From positions 62,001-126,000 of the forward strand of contig NZ_QHLX01000005.1 in the NCBI RefSeq assembly GCF_004135675.1: a stretch of 64,000 bases of DNA. The letters run 5' to 3'. Source of the DNA: Marinitoga lauensis. Its GTDB lineage: Bacteria; Thermotogota; Thermotogae; Petrotogales; Petrotogaceae. Made by a program: the position numbers and the translations under genes. The notes under the pieces are model-generated. The model did no database searches. It had not been told where the DNA came from and saw nothing but the letters and a program-made list of their open reading frames with translations. Shown one piece after another: positions 8,410-17,401 of the stretch (the first letter of the stretch is position 1; each line of letters opens with the position of its first letter).

Positions 8410-9209
8410 TCAATAATGAAATAATTTTTCTAACTTTATATTATTTTTTAATGAACAATAATATAACCTAAGCTTTTCAGAGAAAGATATACTTTTATTT
8501 TTTAATACCTCTTCTCCGAGTAAAATAAAATCATCAAATGTTCCATTAAAACTTATTTGATGATTTTGTATATGTAATACATTTGGTTTAAATTCGATTA
8601 ATTCATCAATCCAATGTGTTACTATAATAATAGTTTTTTTCATTTTCCGAAGATTTTCTATTATATTCCATATTTTTTTCTTCCGCTATAGTCCAATCCT
8701 ACTGTAGGTTCGTCAAATACAATATATTTAGGATTATAAGAAAGAACAGAAGCAATAGCCACTCTACGCATTTCACCACCAGATAAAGTAAAAGGGTTCC
8801 TACCTAAAAAACTTCTATTTAAACCTACAAGATTCAATATATTTAAAATATCATTTTGGCTGATATTTTTATTAAAATTTTTTGGAGCATATAATAATTC
8901 TTCGAGTACTGTAGGGAGGAAAAATTGATTTTCTGGATATTGAAAAACCAGTCCTATTCTTTCTCTGATTTTCTTGATATCATTTTTTTGATCTTTGGTA
9001 GATATACCATCAACCAAAATTTCGCCATTTTTTGGTATTAAAAGTCCATTTAAAGTTTGTATTAAGGTAGTTTTACCTGAACCAGTTTTTCCTAAAACAA
9101 CCCACATAGAATTTTCAGTTATTTTCCAATTTATATCTTTTAAAGCAGTAGTTTCAAATGGAGTACCTTCAGCATATGTATATGAAACATTTTTTATTTC
9201 TATTGGCAT
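8410..9209 (-). CDS. ecfA2: ECF transporter ATPase EcfA2-like (apparent frameshift)
   Basis: ATP-binding subunit of an energy-coupling-factor vitamin or metal importer, working at the inner face of the membrane. It contains Walker A GKTGSGKTT (~residue 40), Q-loop QYPENQF, signature LSGGEMRRVAIASV and Walker B YIVFDEPTVGLD. The frame breaks after GLDYSGRKK at a T7 run on the plus strand (8673-8679) that should be T8. The continuation MKKTIIIVTHWIDEL supplies the switch histidine. The corrected length is about 266 residues. It pairs with the overlapping ecfA1 gene. The EcfT and S components are not in the window, so the substrate is unknown. Confidence 0.88.
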
Positions 9210-9978
9210 ATATTTCTCTCCAAATCTTTTATTGATTTACCAGTATATTTTTTTACTATATTTTCAAAAGGAATTTCAACATTAAATCTTTTATTCTCAG
9301 ACCAACTATAAAATTTATCCCTACTATCATAAAATACAATTTTTCCTGAATCAAGAGCAATAATTTTTTCTACAAATTGCAAATCTTTTGCATGATGTGA
9401 TGCTATAATTATAGTTTTTCCGATAGTTATTAAATTTTTAATAACCCTGTATATTTCTTCGCGGCCTTCAGGATCAAGCATTGTTGTTGGTTCATCCATC
9501 AAGATGAAATCAGGTTGCATTGCCAGCATAGAAGCAATAGCAAGGCGTTGCTTTTGACCCCAGATAATGTGTTTGGATCTTTTTTTTCCAATCCTATTAG
9601 ATCAGTAACATTTAAAGCCCAATTAATTCTTTTTTTCATTTCACTTCTATCCAAACCTAAATTTTCCAGACCAAAAGCAATATCTTCTTCAATTGTAACG
9701 CCTACTATCTGATTTTCTGGATTTTGAAAGATATAACCTACGTGCTTTTTTAAAAATAAAAGCGATTCATTATCATGAAAATTAATTTTATTGTTATATA
9801 AATAAATATCCCCGCTAGTAGGTGATAATATTCCGCTTAATAATCGTAATAAAGTTGATTTTCCACTGCCATTAGAACCAACTACTCCAATTGGGATTTT
9901 ATTTTCAAAAGAAATATTTAAATTGTTAAAGATATTTTTTTCATTATAGCTAAAATTAATTTTTTTTGTTTCAAGCAT
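9200..9978 (-). CDS. ecfA1: ECF transporter ATPase EcfA1-like (apparent frameshift)
   Basis: Second ATPase of the ECF module. It contains Walker A GSNGSGKST, Q-loop FQNPENQIVG, the start of the signature at NTLSGV, and then in the other frame MLAMQPDFILMDEPTTMLDP (Walker B) and ASHHAKDL (switch histidine). The break falls inside LSGGQKQR: the C run at 9558-9561 is one base short, and one added base restores the motif and a protein of about 259 residues. QNPENQ is characteristic of CbiO/EcfA proteins. The gene follows the methyltransferase by 7 bases and overlaps the ecfA2 start. Confidence 0.88.
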
Positions 9979-9985
9979 TATAATT

Positions 9986-10699
9986 TCACCGACTTATACA
10001 ATCTAATACCGCCTTTTTTGTAATTTCTGTAACATTTCCAAATATTTTTTTCATATATTCTTTTATTCTGCTTCCGCCTTTATTATGGAAAGCTACTAAT
10101 TGCAGTGTTCCTTCTTTATTTAAATGATTAAAAGCATCTTCTATCAATGACATCCATACTTTTTTTCCAGCTACAATTGGAGGATTAGATATAATTTGAT
10201 CAAATATCTCATTTTCCCATGGTTCAAACAAATAGCCCTGCCTAATATCAGCAAAAATATTATTATCTTTTGCATTTATTTTTGTGAATTCAACAGCTCT
10301 TTTATTAATATCGCTCATATGTATTTCAAGATCAGGGTATTCTTTTTTTAAGGTAATCCCGATAACTCCATATCCGCATCCTATATCCAATACCCTTTTC
10401 CCGGTGATCTCAACATTTTCTAATAGTATTTTTGTAGCTTTATCTATTTCTCTTTTTCCATATACTCCAGATGGTGCTTTAAATACATAAGTATGTCCGT
10501 TTTTTAATTCAAGAGTTAACGTCTTTACCGTTAATTCAGTTTCAGGATTTTCAATATAATAATGTTGAAATTTTGTTGTTTTTTTTCTTTTTTCTTTTTT
10601 CTTTTCTTTATTTTGTTCTCCATATAATTTTATAACTTGTTCTGGAGTTAAATCTTTTAAATCTTCAGGTCCAAAAATTTTTTCATTTTTTTCTCGCAT
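9986..10699 (-). CDS. Class I SAM-dependent methyltransferase, RsmC/YbxB-like
   Basis: A 237-residue protein whose core is a small-domain (MTS) methyltransferase. VLDIGCGYGVIGITL is the SAM-binding motif I, MSDINKRAVEF is motif II, and IISNPPIVAGK supplies the NPP catalytic signature typical of enzymes methylating exocyclic amines of guanine, such as RsmC. This makes a 16S rRNA guanine N2-methyltransferase the likeliest role, though the substrate cannot be proven here. A ~55-residue lysine-rich N-terminal extension precedes the core. I chose the ATG at 10699, preceded by AGGAGGAAT, over an ATG 27 bases upstream that lies within the ribosome-site region. Confidence 0.82.
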   Translation of the reverse strand: MREKNEKIFGPEDLKDLTPEQVIKLYGEQNKEKKKEKRKKTTKFQHYYIENPETELTVKTLTLELKNGHTYVFKAPSGVYGKREIDKATKILLENVEITGKRVLDIGCGYGVIGITLKKEYPDLEIHMSDINKRAVEFTKINAKDNNIFADIRQGYLFEPWENEIFDQIISNPPIVAGKKVWMSLIEDAFNHLNKEGTLQLVAFHNKGGSRIKEYMKKIFGNVTEITKKAVLDCISR

Positions 10700-10700
10700 T

Positions 10701-11363
10701 TTATTCCTCCTGTTTAAACAATTCATTTAATGTTAGTAATACACCAAAATTATATTTATCATTAAATTGATATAATGTCAGACCATTTGGAAAACTAATA
10801 TAATTTGTTCCAAAATTAAAGAAGATATTAATATTATTTTTATTTATAGGTATATTGTAATCTAAACCAATAGCCAGAAAAACCGCATCTTCAAAAGTTC
10901 CTTTGAAGGCAGGAAGGCTTGTAATTATATCACCTGTTTTTATCCAGTTCATTATTTTTAAATTTAAGGATATATTTATTTTTAAATTTTGAATATTTGT
11001 AGTTATACCAGTGAAAAAGCCGAAGTTTCCAATTTTAGTAGTAGTAGCATTTCCCGAATCGTTCAAATCAAACGTGTTCCATAAACCCGAATAAAAATTT
11101 AGTTCATTAAAATTTATACTTAAATTTGTTGATATGTAATTATTTAATTGTGGATTGTTAAGATTAAAATCAGAATTTAGATTAAATCCTACAATCTTAT
11201 CATTTTTATTATATGAAATACCAAATGTTGGATATCCAGTTTTCACTTTTATATTGTCAAAAGGAAGTTCTAGAAAAATACCATTTGAATATATTCCTAA
11301 ATTTACCGAAAAAATTTGTAAAGAAAATAAAAAGAAAAAAGATAAATAAAAAATTTTTTTCAT
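10701..11363 (-). CDS. Hypothetical secreted or outer-envelope protein
   Basis: This 220-residue protein is not recognised. MKKIFYLSFFFLFSLQIFSVNLG is a clear signal peptide. The rest is rich in alternating hydrophobic and polar beta-like segments (NLNSDFNLNNPQLNNYISTN, NINIFFNFGTNYISF) and asparagine, suggesting a small beta-barrel or periplasmic beta protein of the toga envelope. The ATG at 11363 has GGGGGATATTT upstream; longer starts would run into the SRP RNA gene. Its stop is one base from the methyltransferase start, so it heads the operon with the ECF ATPases. Confidence 0.65.
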   Translation of the reverse strand: MKKIFYLSFFFLFSLQIFSVNLGIYSNGIFLELPFDNIKVKTGYPTFGISYNKNDKIVGFNLNSDFNLNNPQLNNYISTNLSINFNELNFYSGLWNTFDLNDSGNATTTKIGNFGFFTGITTNIQNLKINISLNLKIMNWIKTGDIITSLPAFKGTFEDAVFLAIGLDYNIPINKNNINIFFNFGTNYISFPNGLTLYQFNDKYNFGVLLTLNELFKQEE

Positions 11364-11388
11364 AAATATCCCCCTTAAAATTAAAGAT

Positions 11389-11485
11389 GGCTGGGCACCC
11401 CCGCGGCACACAGGAAGTACCGCTTATGGCTGCTCCCTTCCGGGCCTGACCAGGTTCGCGGGTTCCCGTTGCGCGGGACCCAGCC
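11389..11485 (-). ncRNA. ffs: Signal recognition particle RNA, small bacterial (4.5S) type
   Basis: The minus strand contains the universal apical domain GGTCAGGCCCGGAAGGGAGC followed by AGCC, closed by long complementary arms that start GGCTGGGTCCCGCG and end GGGTGCCCAGCC. The length of ~97 nt fits the helix-8 only SRP RNA that binds Ffh. A TATAAT box at 11512-11517 (minus strand), inside the glnA 3' end, may drive it. Confidence 0.95.
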
Positions 11486-11528
11486 TATAGTAGGTCCCTA
11501 GAACCAATAGTATTATAATAGAAAAATG

Positions 11529-12854
11529 TTACATAATCCATAAATATTTATTAATTTCCCAATCAGTTACATTAATAGAATATTCTTTCCATTCAGATTC
11601 TTTTAATTCAATATATTTTTCAAAAATATGTTTACCAAGAACAGATTTTATTAAATCATCTTTTTTTAACTCTTCAATGGCTTCTTTTAAATTTGATGGT
11701 AAATGATCAATTCCAACTTTATCTCTTTCTTCTGGAGTCATATGATAAATATTTGAAATTACAGGTTCTGGTGGTTCAATTTTATTTTCTATTCCCTCTA
11801 ATCCAGCAGCTAATAAAGAAGCTAATAATAAATATGGATTAGCTGTAGGGTCAGGACTACGCACTTCTATTCTTGTTCCTTTTCCACGTGTCGCAGGTAC
11901 CCTTATTAATGCACTTCTATTACTTGGAGACCATGCAATATTTACAGGAGCTTCATAACCAGGAACTAATCTTTTATAGCTATTAATAGTCGGATTAGCT
12001 ATAGCAGTAATAGCTTTTATATGTTTTAAAACCCCGCCAACAAAATATTTTAAAGTATCGCTTAATTCAAATTCTTTATCTTCGTCATAAAAAGCATTTT
12101 TCCCATCTTTAAACAAACTCAAATGAGTATGCATTCCAGAACCATTTTCACCAAAGAATGGTTTTGGCATAAACGTAGCATGTAATCCTTTTAATAAAGC
12201 GATCGTTTTTACAACTAATTTAAATGTTTGAATATTATCAGCTGTTTTTAAAGCTTCATCATAAGTAAAATCTATTTCATGTTGTGAAGGAGCAACTTCA
12301 TGGTGAGATGCTTCAACATTAATTCCCATTTCTTCTAAAGCCAATACGATATCTTTTCTTGTTTCTTCACCCTGATCGATAGGTAATAAATCAAAATATC
12401 CCCCATTATCTAAAAATTCTAATATAGGTTTATTTGATTGATTGTCTTTTGGTAATAAAAAGAATTCTGGTTCAGGTCCTACATAAGCAGAAAATCCTTT
12501 TTCTTTTAATCTGTTTAATACTAATTTTAGCCTATATCGAGGATCGCCTTCAAATGGAGTACCATGAGAATTATAAACGTCACAAATTAATCTGGCAGAT
12601 TTATAACCTTTGTCTGTCCATGGGTATATTGCAAATGTTGAAGGATCAGGTCTTAAATACATATCAGATTCTTCTATTCTAACAAATCCTTCAATGGATG
12701 AACCATCAAACATTGTTCCTTTTTCAAATGAATTTTTTAATTCATCCCATGGGATTTCTACATTTTTTAGCAAACCATTAATATCAGTGATTTGCAATCT
12801 TATAAACTTAATTTTTTCAGATTCTACAACTTTTAAAACTTCATCCCTCTCCAC
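11529..12854 (-). CDS. glnA: Glutamine synthetase, type I
   Basis: Makes glutamine from glutamate, ammonia and ATP as a cytoplasmic dodecamer. Family motifs are present in order: [19 protein letters not shown] (~50), [20 protein letters not shown] (~250), [10 protein letters not shown] (~330) and [14 protein letters not shown] (~350). The length of 441 residues and the lack of the adenylylation-site region fit GSI-alpha, so control is expected to be transcriptional or by feedback. The start is best placed at GTG 12854, six bases after GGGGTG; a GTG three codons earlier overlaps that ribosome site. The promoter and a 24-bp palindrome are annotated upstream. Confidence 0.95.
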   Translation of the reverse strand: MERDEVLKVVESEKIKFIRLQITDINGLLKNVEIPWDELKNSFEKGTMFDGSSIEGFVRIEESDMYLRPDPSTFAIYPWTDKGYKSARLICDVYNSHGTPFEGDPRYRLKLVLNRLKEKGFSAYVGPEPEFFLLPKDNQSNKPILEFLDNGGYFDLLPIDQGEETRKDIVLALEEMGINVEASHHEVAPSQHEIDFTYDEALKTADNIQTFKLVVKTIALLKGLHATFMPKPFFGENGSGMHTHLSLFKDGKNAFYDEDKEFELSDTLKYFVGGVLKHIKAITAIANPTINSYKRLVPGYEAPVNIAWSPSNRSALIRVPATRGKGTRIEVRSPDPTANPYLLLASLLAAGLEGIENKIEPPEPVISNIYHMTPEERDKVGIDHLPSNLKEAIEELKKDDLIKSVLGKHIFEKYIELKESEWKEYSINVTDWEINKYLWIM

Positions 12855-12862
12855 AATAAACA

Positions 12863-12886
12863 CCCCTATAAGAATTCTTATAGGGG
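12863..12886 (-). promoter_or_regulatory. 24-bp perfect palindrome at the glnA transcription start
   Basis: CCCCTATAAGAA and its exact inverse complement fill 12863-12886, one base downstream of the -10 box and ending in the GGGG of the glnA ribosome site. Position across the predicted start of transcription suggests an operator for a dimeric regulator; a leader hairpin with an AATT loop is the alternative. Confidence 0.7.
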
Positions 12887-12887
12887 G

Positions 12888-12916
12888 ATTATATCATATT
12901 TTTAAATTTTTTTCAA
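12888..12916 (-). promoter_or_regulatory. glnA promoter
   Basis: On the minus strand TTGAAA (12911-12916) and TATAAT (12888-12893) are separated by 17 bases, immediately upstream of the palindrome and 34 bases before the glnA start. Confidence 0.82.
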
Positions 12917-12945
12917 TAACTAATAATAAACATCTTTAATTATCT

Positions 12946-15261
12946 TTAATCGACTTTAAAAAAGGATATTATGGATGTCAATTTTTCTGAACTTTTTTGT
13001 AGTTTTTCTGATTGTGTAATTAATGTATTTATAACGTCTGTTTCGTTATCTATAATATTTGTAAATTCTAAGATTTCATTTTTTGAGACATTCAGAAAAC
13101 TATTTATTTCAATTTTCTTTTCATCAAATGATTTTAAAACTGTGTTTTGTTCTTCTATAATATTTTTTAAAATATCAAAAACTCTATCCAATTCAAGAGT
13201 AAGATTATTTATTTCTGCCATATCTTTTTCAAATCTATTCATTATTAAATCAAGATTGTTTACATTTTCCTTTGAAGATTGGACTTCTTTTAATAATATT
13301 TTCATATCATCACCTATAAGTTTTATTTGATTTGAAATATCTTCTGCTATATTATTTGTTTCAATAGATAAACTTCTTATTTCGTCGGCAACAACAGCAA
13401 ATCCTTTACCTGCTTCTCCTGCTCTTGCTGCTTCTATCGCTGCATTTAGTGCAAGTAAATTGGTTTGTTTGGAAATGTCAGTAATTTTTTCTACAAAATC
13501 AAAAATTTCTTCCACTTTCTTATTAAAGTTTTCAAAACTGGAAGCTAAATTAATTATTAAATCATTTATTAATTCTGTTGTTTCTTTAGTTTCGCTGGTC
13601 ATTTTTTTAGTTGTTGTATTAAATTGACCTAATTTATCAATTGTATTTTCTATAGTATTTGCTTCATTTAATATGTTGTTGCTATTATCAAAAAGTACTT
13701 CGATGTTTTTATCTAAAGAATATAAAAATTCTTCCATATCATCCATTAAATTTCGAACACTTTCTACAACTTTTTCTATAGTAACTTTTGTTTTTTCTAA
13801 TTTTTCTGAAGATGTATCAATTTCTTTTGATGCGGTGTTTAGTCTGTTTATATTTTCATTTAAATCTTTGAACATCAAGATTAAAAAGTCAAGTGTACTA
13901 TGTATTTTATTCATCATAATACCAATTTCATCATTTTTCTTTCTTTCCAACTTAATAATATCTTTTAAATTCCCCTGGGAGATATTATCAAGATTTTTTA
14001 CAACGACATTTAAATCTTTAGAAAATCGTCTTCCCATGTAAATAGAAATTATTATAGAAATCAATATAATTACAAAAATAATAGTAATTATCATATTAAT
14101 AATTTTGCTCATATCAATATTTAAATTTAAAGAAATGCGTTCTGTCTTGAATTCTGGTAAAGAAAAGTTGCTTTTTAAACTAATATTTAAATCAGTTTTT
14201 GTTTTGATTAACGGTTTAGAAATTTGAACATACATTAATGGGAAAATTTGAGATGTTGTGTAAAAACTTCTAGCTTCCTTTTTTAAAATGGTTTCTGTAA
14301 TAAACTTGTTTATATTGGAAGGGTTAAATTTTAGACCTGTTGTTGGAATATTACCAAATAATGGTTCTCCAGACGATGAATAAATTACTATATATGCGTC
14401 AATCAAATTACCTATTTCAACAATATCATCATATCCGAATTCTTTTAATCCGACTAATATTCCGACAATTTTTTGTGTTGATACTGGATCATAAACAGGG
14501 GTTAATGTTAGAAAAAAAGGTTTATTGTTTATAAAAATAATTTTACTTAATCCATAAGAAAGATTTTTGAAATTAACTGTATGGAATTTATTTTAACGAA
14601 ATTAATTATATTTAAGTTTTTTAAACTATCTTTGCCAGGAACATAACTTTCAGCTTTCTTTTGAATTTTATAATTGTCTCCTTTTATTGAAATTTCAAAA
14701 GCATTTTTCTTTGTGAATATTTTTGGATTAATAATCCAGAGTTGGATTCCATCTAATTTTTGCAAATCTACATATGGCTGTAATAAACTATATCTCTCTA
14801 TAATTGAGATGGATTTTGATGCAGTTTTTCTCTTCAAATCAGTGCTTCGACTGATAGCATTCAAGAAATCTTCTAAATTTTTAATATTTTCTTTTATTTT
14901 ATTTTCAAATATTGAGAATAAAGTAGAAAGAGTTTTATCATAATTTTCAATAAAAAAATCTTCAAATTTTTTATTGACATCATTGTTTAAACTTTTTATT
15001 TGTTCTGAAATATTTTGATTATACTCGTTAATTTGTTTTTCTAAAAGTTTATTATAATTTGAAAATTGTTTTTTGTAGCTGTTTTGGATATTTTCTATTT
15101 GGCTATTTACATTTTTATTATTGATTTCTCCTGACTTTTAATTGAACTATTTACGAAAAAAGATACTATTAATAAAGGGATAACGGATAGAATAAGAATG
15201 ATAATTCCGATTTTGAATCCCATCGAGTTAAAAAATTAATTTTCAATTTAGAGTTTTTCAA
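12946..15261 (-). CDS. Methyl-accepting chemotaxis protein (three apparent frameshifts)
   Basis: A transmembrane chemoreceptor for the CheA/CheW pathway. Corrected length is about 772 residues. The order is an N-terminal membrane segment ([19 protein letters not shown]), a long periplasmic coiled-coil region (about residues 45-170), a Cache-like sensor ([17 protein letters not shown] and [16 protein letters not shown]), a second membrane segment ([18 protein letters not shown]), a HAMP domain and the kinase-control hairpin [20 protein letters not shown]. Frame breaks lie near 15225, 15120 and 14583. The total of three missing bases restores one frame from the TTG at 15261 (after AGGAGGGGG) to the stop. 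No C-terminal CheR-tethering peptide is present. The ligand is unknown. Confidence 0.88.
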
Positions 15262-15295
15262 TTTTTCCCCCTCCTATATTTTGGTTTATAAATTT

Positions 15296-15319
15296 ATTAT
15301 ACCAAACAATTATACCAAA
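15296..15319 (-). promoter_or_regulatory. Duplicated TTTGGTATAA element upstream of the chemoreceptor gene
   Basis: Two exact 10-bp direct repeats (15298-15307 and 15310-15319), each containing a TATAA core on the minus strand, are 12 bp apart upstream of the chemoreceptor gene. One TATAAT (15296-15301) is well placed as a -10 box. The repeat may be a duplicated promoter core or a regulator site. Confidence 0.4.
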
Positions 15320-15450
15320 AAATATTATATAAATACAAGTATATAATATTGAAAAAAATATATAATATTATATAAATTACTGTAATTATATATAAAGGCT
15401 AATAATTATAAAAAACTAAAAAGATTAATATTAAATTTGAAATATTGAGC

Positions 15451-15480
15451 TGCAATTAATTTTTTATTTTATGATATAAT
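15451..15480 (+). promoter_or_regulatory. Probable promoter of the coiled-coil protein gene
   Basis: A consensus TATAAT at 15475-15480 lies about 43 bases upstream of the ATG. The -35 is poor (TGCAAT at 15451-15456, 18-base spacer). Confidence 0.45.
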
Positions 15481-15522
15481 ATAAGTAAAGTATATTAATT
15501 CTATTAAATTAGGAGGAATAAT

Positions 15523-17115
15523 ATGAATAATGGTGAATTTAAAAAAGAAGATAAAATAGAAATGAATATTCCTCATAAAGAATTGAATAATGAAGGAAAA
15601 AATCACAAAAATAGTAATAAATTGTTGATCTTGTTGGTACTTTTAAATGTTCTATTATTGGGTGGGATGGGTTATTTTCTTTTTGAACAAATTACATTTA
15701 AAAATGCAGTGGAAGAAGATATAAGAATAATAAAAAATAAAGTGACAGAATTTGAAGGGCTAAATAATAATCTCGAAAAATTAAATAATAATTTTCAAAT
15801 TTTAGATATAATAAACTCTAATACCAGGCAAATACCGGATATTATGCTAAGTATAGAGGAAAATAAAAAAATCTTAAAGAATTTTGATATATCAAAAAAT
15901 ATATCTGTTAATTTGGATATAGAAAAACAATTTGATGAATTGGAAAAGAGTATAAAGAGCGATATAGAAAATGCATTAAAAAAATACAATTTACAAGGAG
16001 AATTTAAATCTAAAATTAAAATGGAAAGTGCATCTCTTGAAGAAATAAAATCAGAAATAAATACTGTAAAAATAAGTATAAAGGATCTAAGTAAAAGTAT
16101 ATTTAAGCTAAATGAAAGTTTGAATAATACGTCAAATAATGATTTAGAAAAAAGATTAATAGTCTTTTAGAAAATACGAATTCTATAAAAGAGCTTTTGT
16201 ACTCTAATTCTAATGAAGGAAAGTATAATAAATTAGAAACGAAAATTAATTCTTTAGAAAAATCGATAGAAAAATTAAACAGTATAAATAATAAATATTT
16301 TATTGATTTAAAAAACGAATTTAAAGAATTAAATGATAAACTTTTAAATTTAAGCCAAACATTTAATAATAGTCAAAATGAATATTATAAAAAAATTGAG
16401 TTGATTATAAATAAAAGAGATATTTTAAATATGATAAAGAATTTAGATGGATATATAGATAACTCACAAGAATTTAAATTAATAGAAATGGTAGATTCTT
16501 ATAAAACGATACTTTCTAAATATAATTCTTTAAAGAATGACAAAGAGATTGAAGAAGAATTTAAGAAAATTACAGAGAAAGTTTATAATAAATTTTTAAA
16601 TATTGTCAATAATGAAATGGATTATTTAAAAAATACTATGTATAGCCTAAATGTAAAAAAAGATATAAGATATCTTTCATATGTTTTTTCAATAATGCCA
16701 AGAGTTGATTTAGATAAACATAAAACATTGGAAACAAAGTTGAATGAACTAAAAAATATAGAAAAAATAAAAGTAGAAGAGTATAATAATAAGGCTATGA
16801 ATTCTATAAACGAATATTTAGAGCTGTTTAGTAGAAAAGTTGTACTTCAAAATGAAATTATAAATAAGTTTAAAAATAATATTTTGACAATTAATCCGGA
16901 ATTATTATTGGGAAATGTAAAAGAAATGTATTTTGAAGTAATAAAGCAAACGAAAGAAATATTAAAAGAAAAATATGTATGGTGATTGGTGGTAGGATTA
17001 AAAGGTTTTATGGAAATGTGAAAAATGCGGGTATATAATGGAGGGATACGAACCTCCTGAAAGGTGTCCGGCGTGTAATCATCCGAAAGCATATTTTACA
17101 AAACTAGAGAAATAA
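15523..17115 (+). CDS. Membrane-anchored coiled-coil protein with C-terminal rubredoxin-like zinc knuckle (frameshifted)
   Basis: Not a family I can name. The corrected protein is about 531 residues. A ~33-residue polar N-terminus is followed by one membrane helix (LLILLVLLNVLLLGGMGYFLF), then ~440 residues of almost continuous coiled coil rich in Lys, Glu, Asn and Ile. The C-terminus reads CEKCGYIMEGYEPPERCPAC, a Cys-x2-Cys-x12-Cys-x2-Cys knuckle like that of rubredoxin or the tail of rubrerythrin. Single-base losses are inferred near 16157 (TTAATAG for TTAAATAG) and two between 16980 and 17015; the total of three restores one frame. The domain link across the last two breaks is inferred, and the knuckle could be a separate small protein. 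Confidence 0.65.
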
Positions 17116-17129
17116 AGGAAATAAAAAAA

Positions 17130-17165
17130 TGGGTGTTACAATTTTTTGTAACACCCACTTTTTTA
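17130..17165 (+). terminator. Intrinsic terminator after the coiled-coil gene
   Basis: GGGTGTTACA and TGTAACACCC form a 10-bp stem with a short T-rich loop, followed by ACTTTTTTATTT. An A tract on the other side lets it also stop minus-strand transcription from the tRNA-Ser/Arg genes. Confidence 0.88.
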
Positions 17166-17172
17166 TTTAAGA

Positions 17173-17249
17173 TGGCGTGCCCGACTGGATTTGAACCAGC
17201 AACCTTTGGATCCGCAGTCCAATGCTCTATCCAATTGAGCTACGGGCAC
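17173..17249 (-). tRNA. tRNA-Arg (anticodon GCG)
   Basis: A minus-strand cloverleaf with acceptor GTGCCCG/CGGGCAC, anticodon stem TTGGA/TCCAA with loop CTGCGGA, T loop GGTTCAAATCC and encoded CCA. Bases 34-36 are GCG, which reads CGC/CGU; most bacteria instead use ACG edited to ICG. Confidence 0.93.
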
Positions 17250-17271
17250 GAAGTTGAATAGGTAAAAAAAA

Positions 17272-17361
17272 TGGCGGAGAGGGTGGGATTTGAACCCACG
17301 GAGGGTAATAACCCTCACTTGCTTAGCAGGCAAGCGCCTTCGGCCGCTCGGCCACCTCTCC
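17272..17361 (-). tRNA. tRNA-Ser (anticodon GCT)
   Basis: A class II tRNA on the minus strand with acceptor GGAGAGG/CCTCTCC, anticodon stem CTTGC/GCAAG with loop CTGCTAA, a long variable arm GAGGGTTATTACCCTC and encoded CCA. Confidence 0.97.
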
Positions 17362-17372
17362 GACGCGAAACA

Positions 17373-17401
17373 ATTATAACATGAATATTATTCTTTGTCA
17401 A
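17373..17401 (-). promoter_or_regulatory. Promoter of the tRNA-Ser/tRNA-Arg operon
   Basis: On the minus strand TTGACA (17396-17401) and TATAAT (17373-17378) have a 17-base spacer, 12 bases before tRNA-Ser. The promoter lies within the 3' end of proS. Confidence 0.88.

Noticed and set aside
8180..8416. Plus-strand open frame of 78 codons across the tRNA genes
   Set aside because: It lies antisense to tRNA-Trp and tRNA-Gln and has no protein features.
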